A stretch of DNA of 64,000 nt from Nissolia schottii (lineage: Eukaryota; Streptophyta; Magnoliopsida; Fabales; Fabaceae): NCBI GenBank assembly GCA_003254905.1, contig QANU01001174.1, forward strand, positions 520,919-584,918, given 5' to 3'. Shown in pieces: positions 60,656 to 64,000 of this stretch (within the stretch, counting starts at the first letter, position 1; each line of letters begins with the position of its first letter). A model generated the notes under the pieces. It was not told the DNA's origin, did not search any database, and worked only from the letters and a program-made list of their open reading frames with translations. The translations under genes and the position numbers were made by a program.

Positions 60656-60850
60656 AATAGTTTAAAATGTTTATGCACGATAGCTAAAAATGTTTGTGCA
60701 CTGTATTTTAAAATATTTGTGTATTATAGTTAAAAATGTTTGTGTGCGGTTGCTGTGAATGAGTAAGTGCACATGAGTCAGCCGTATAAAATTATTGGTT
60801 GATAGTACGGTGACAAATTGTAAAGTGTATACCAATATTATTTTTTAATA
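60656..60850. repeat. TTTGTGCA minisatellite element, right part
   Basis: Four or five more AAAATGTTTGTGCA-type units follow, then AAGTGTATACCAATATT, a possible right border. This continues the array interrupted at 58570. Confidence 0.55.
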
Positions 60851-61619
60851 AAATTGTAATGTCATTATTTTTATTGAACAAGTAGTAAATAATTCTCCTT
60901 ACAATCATCTTATAGCTATTTCACCTACATTTTGGACCAAATTCAGATTTGAATATAAGAGGAAGCATGTGATGCTTTTCTGAAAAAACATGTGCGAGAC
61001 ATGCATATTCTTCTTAATTATTAATCTATATATGCTCGAGGAAAGCCAATTGTGTCAATGTCGGTAGGAATAATTAGAAAACAGTTGATGGGAAAATGGG
61101 CAGAAAACAGAGAAAGAAAGTTGAAACATTTAATGGTAATATACTTCCTAAAATAATGAAAAAGTTGTAGAACGAGTAAAAGTGACAACATCAATAGAAA
61201 TGGGATGCTTTATTGAAATGTTAGAGAAAATTACAACGAAACAATCTTTTGGGACAAAATTGAAATATTGTTAAAACGTCAAGAACAAAATTAGAGTTTT
61301 TTGCTTAATCTATTTTTTATTTTTGGGATTTTGTAAAACTAGTAAAAAGTAGAAAATTCATTGTTTGGTTTTTATTTTTTTTTCTTCTTGTTTTTAATTT
61401 ATTTTGTATTTTTTTAGATTTTATAAAGGAAATTATTTTTTCATTTTATTTTTCAAAGGGCTATGTTGGATCATACATCTATTATATTTATAAATAGAAA
61501 AACTGATCAATAGATTTACATCAGATATCTTTATCATAGATAAATAATAAGTTCGTCAAAAAAATAAAAAATAAATAGATAGATAAAAAGTATCAATTCA
61601 TATGATTATGCTCTATTTA
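60851..61619. other. AT-rich intergenic region
   Basis: Low-complexity AT-rich DNA, no gene or clear element. Confidence 0.35.
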
Positions 61620-62022
61620 GTGAAATAAAAATAAAATAGAAATTGGCTATTAATTGGCTCTATGCACCAAAAATGCACCAGTGTTGGTAGTCATTTTGGA
61701 GTTTTTTATTTTTTCTTTTCTATCCTCTCTCAAACATTCTTGGATCATAGCAGAAACTATTCCAAATTTCACATCTCACATACACTTAATCTATCACCCA
61801 AATCACTATCCAAATGATGAAGCTTAACGCCTAGATGTGTGAGTAGGAAAGAGAGTGTGACAGTTACTTTTCGACATTTAATGTGTTGCGAGCCCAATTT
61901 TATCTCACTTTCATACGTGAAAATGTTTATTCATCTGTGTATGAAATGTTTGTTCACACATCTATAATATTAATGGACAACTAGCGAATACTTTTTGGTG
62001 TACACGTAACATTGCTCTATAA
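61620..62022. repeat. MITE-like element related to 7790-8455
   Basis: The segment 61850-61960 (GAAAGAGAGTGTGACAGTTA, then TTTAATGTGTTGCGA and AAAATGTTTATTCATCTGTG) aligns with 8285-8400. The right border GTGTACACGTAACATTGCTC matches the family. Its internal TTTGTGCA-type repeats are few. Confidence 0.5.
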
Positions 62023-62396
62023 AAAAATACGATGTGTTCACTGTATATTTTGGAATGTATTTCTACATTTTGTGATGCACAAGGAGATTATATATGTTAT
62101 GCATGCCTAATCATAGGGGAAAATTAGCGGTAAACACTAACAAAGGTTAATTAACGGAAAGGACCCATTATATTTAAACTATCAAAGGGGATCCTATTAG
62201 ATTTTGTTTAGGCAGAAGGACCAAACTCTTTTAAAAAATAGACAATATTAGCCTTTTTTTTTTTATTTTTGTATAATTCTCTTCACATCTGCAAAACGCC
62301 CTCTCCAAAAATGAACCAAAGAATCCTCTTTTCTATCCCCAATTCCCTCTCTACTCCCCCGGTTCACTCGTATATACCATCTTCTTTCACCTAATT

Positions 62397-62412
62397 ACAA
62401 CAACCACCTTCT
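62397..62412. repeat. target-site duplication, left of SINE
   Basis: ACAACAACCACCTTCT matches ACAACAATCACCTTCT at 62589-62604 in 15 of 16 positions. Confidence 0.85.
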
Positions 62413-62588
62413 TTTTTTTAGGTTGCCTGTCCGGTATCCAAGGTTATGCCTTGACTAATCCGGGTCGACCCGGGTCGCGCACCTAGCTATGGCGGGTGAG
62501 TTTCCCGGAGATAACTACGTGGTCTTGAACTCGGGACATTGCTTAAGCGATACCAAACTGCTTACCACTTGGACCAACCCCCGTTGGT
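62413..62588 (-). mobile_element. tRNA-derived SINE
   Basis: Read on the minus strand, the element starts ACCAACGGGGGTTGG and has a pol III A box (TGGTCCAAGTGGTAAGC) and a B box (GAGTTCAAGACC) with normal spacing. It ends in a short A-run. Sixteen-base target duplications flank it exactly (62397-62412 and 62589-62604). Length 176 bases fits a plant SINE. The body carries a CGACCCGGGTCGACCCGG stretch. Confidence 0.88.
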
Positions 62589-62604
62589 ACAACAATCACC
62601 TTCT

Positions 62605-62868
62605 AATCGTGGAGACAAAATACTCGTCAAACACCAAAATCTTCAAAATTCGGATTGAATAAAAATACTCATCAAAATCAGTCCTCTATTGAGGAACCAA
62701 AATGCACATCAACCCTGATTGTGGGTGACCAATTTTTATTCAATTAAGGTTCAACCTATAAATTAAAATAATGGTAGGAATAGGGACCACACCCAGGCCA
62801 TATATACCCATCAACCACCAATATTGGTGTCGAAGAGCTGCAAAGGTGAGAATGTGGATGCGGTGGTG
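62605..62868. other. spacer between SINE and duplicated segment
   Basis: Ordinary AT-rich DNA, nothing recognised. A short open frame starting at 62771 runs into the duplicated segment and is not a gene. Confidence 0.35.
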
Positions 62869-63931
62869 GAAGATGGGAGGTTCTAGTTCATGTAAAATCT
62901 ATAAGAGAGAAAAAAAAAAAAAGAAATATGTAAAAGATAATATTGTCTATTTCTTAAAAAAGTTGGATCATTCTCCCTAAATAAAATTTAATAGGGTCCT
63001 CTTTAATAATTTAAATATAATGGGTCATTTCTATTAATTAACCTTGGTAGCGGTACTTACAACTAATTCTCCCCTAATTATAGGCTATAAGAAAATAAAT
63101 GTCTAAATAAAATCAAAATAATCTTAATCAGGATAAAGATATAACTAAATATTTAATTAATTTCTAACGAACGAGAAACAAGAAAACGTTTAAAAGGATG
63201 TGATATTTTTGTAATTAAAACTAAAATCAGCACAAATAAACACACAAAATAAAAACGGAAATTAAACATGTCTGATTATGATAAGTTAGTTAGAGCTTAC
63301 ACTATCCTCTCTAATTAATTAAACTCCAACTAATTTGTTCCTTTAGAATGAGATGATTCTAAATTAGAGGATTTCCCAAATGAAAGGGGGAGAATTTATT
63401 TAGGTACGTAGTAAAGATAGATGAGATGTTGGTGCTTGTACCAAAATTAAAGAGAAATTAGTGTATGGTGATATCATATTACATATGTTTCATATCACAT
63501 AACAAATAAATGAGATCCCTGACACAAGAATTTCTCTCTAACCATATATATATATATATAATGCTCACACCTCAGTTCAGTTGTCTCTCATGTTGGAATT
63601 TTCATGAGGGAGGATGAGGTCAAGAAATGAGGTAGTCTTGCACATGGGGCACTTTGGATCCAGCTCAGATAACATGACATACATGAGGCATCGAGGGCAC
63701 CCAACAAGGGGCATGGCCTTTGTTTGTGGGGCACGCTGCTCCACACTCTCTTTGCCTAATTTCTTTGGCTGAAAACATGAACTCTCATAAGTCATGTCTG
63801 ATGAATGTGATACTGATGATGATGAAGACGACGTCACAGGTGATGGACTCCTCCTTCTAATGTTGCTCATGTTGTACACCCTATCTACCAAAGTGATCAA
63901 TATATTTCTACCTGCTAAAAGAACAAAACCA
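62869..63931. repeat. segmental duplication, copy 2
   Basis: About 1063 bases, nearly identical to 51992-53042 and in the same orientation, 10.9 kb apart. Sequence on both sides is unrelated to that around copy 1. Confidence 0.92.
63577..63870 (-). CDS. GIR1-like: GIR1-like zinc-ribbon protein, copy 2
   Basis: A 97-residue protein identical to copy 1 except Thr for Ser at residue 13 (GTC versus GAC on the + strand). The zinc ribbon and LDLIL motif are intact. The frame stays open upstream to 63996, adding 42 residues with a hydrophobic stretch, but that extension crosses the splice-acceptor-like TTTTAGCAG and the duplication border, so I do not include it. Everything upstream of 63931 differs from copy 1, so this gene has a different promoter and possibly a different first exon. 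Whether it is expressed cannot be told. Confidence 0.75.
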   Translation of the reverse strand: MSNIRRRSPSPVTSSSSSSVSHSSDMTYESSCFQPKKLGKESVEQRAPQTKAMPLVGCPRCLMYVMLSELDPKCPMCKTTSFLDLILPHENSNMRDN

Positions 63932-64000
63932 CACAAGGAAATTAGCACAATGGATATTCTTTTAGAACCTTGGGATAAAGGGGAACATACTTTCAATTAA

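Noticed and set aside
63577-63996. 139-residue version of GIR1-like copy 2 with a hydrophobic N-terminal extension
   Set aside because: The extra 42 residues cross a strong splice-acceptor sequence and the duplication border, and copy 1 has no equivalent.

Overview
The window is nuclear DNA of a flowering plant. It is AT-rich, its genes have many short GT-AG introns, and it is full of plant transposable elements. The gene families and repeat types suggest a dicot, most likely a legume related to soybean or bean, but the species call is inference. There is one assembly gap, a run of N at 43917-44329. No bacterial features or CRISPR arrays are present.

Layout of the genes. Three LEA_2 / NDR1-HIN1-like (NHL) membrane-protein genes lie in the first 12 kb, all on + (339-977, 6184-6861, and 11031-11891 with one intron). 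A 23-exon XRN-type 5'-3' exoribonuclease gene follows at 20880-25930 (+); I could splice it by eye into an unbroken 810-residue protein. A broken fragment of a second XRN copy lies 5 kb upstream (about 15582-16195). Next is a 14-exon activator-type E2F transcription factor (27481-31663, +, 485 residues), convergent with a 3-exon plastid DUF1279/FAM210-like membrane protein (34065 to 32587, -, 192 residues). An intronless OVATE family protein is at 42655-43242 (+). Two nearly identical genes for a small GIR1-like zinc-ribbon protein (52688-52981 and 63577-63870, both -) sit inside a 1.05-kb segment duplicated 10.9 kb apart.

Layout of the repeats. A complete-ended Mutator-like element (46187-50406) has long inverted ends, an 8/9-matching target duplication, a decayed transposase and a 1.27-kb telomere-like array inside it. 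A solo LTR (16501-17160) sits in the left flank of a large inverted repeat (about 17461-18205) whose arms carry a gene fragment. A SINE with 16-bp target duplications is at 62413-62588. Two copies of one MITE family lie at 39813-40200 and 54845-55210. Foldback MITEs, several elements carrying TTTGTGCA-type minisatellites, and an element rich in TCTCGCGCGAGA-like palindromes (58570-60655) are also present. Long AT-rich intergenic stretches hold no gene I can support.

The genes do not form one pathway. The main local themes are a dispersed LEA_2 family, local duplication with decay or divergence (XRN, GIR1-like), and heavy mobile-element traffic. The items most worth follow-up are the XRN paralogue without a zinc knuckle, the Mutator element with its telomere-like cargo, the GIR1-like duplication whose breakpoint lies just upstream of a likely splice acceptor, the coding inverted repeat, and the palindrome-rich element.
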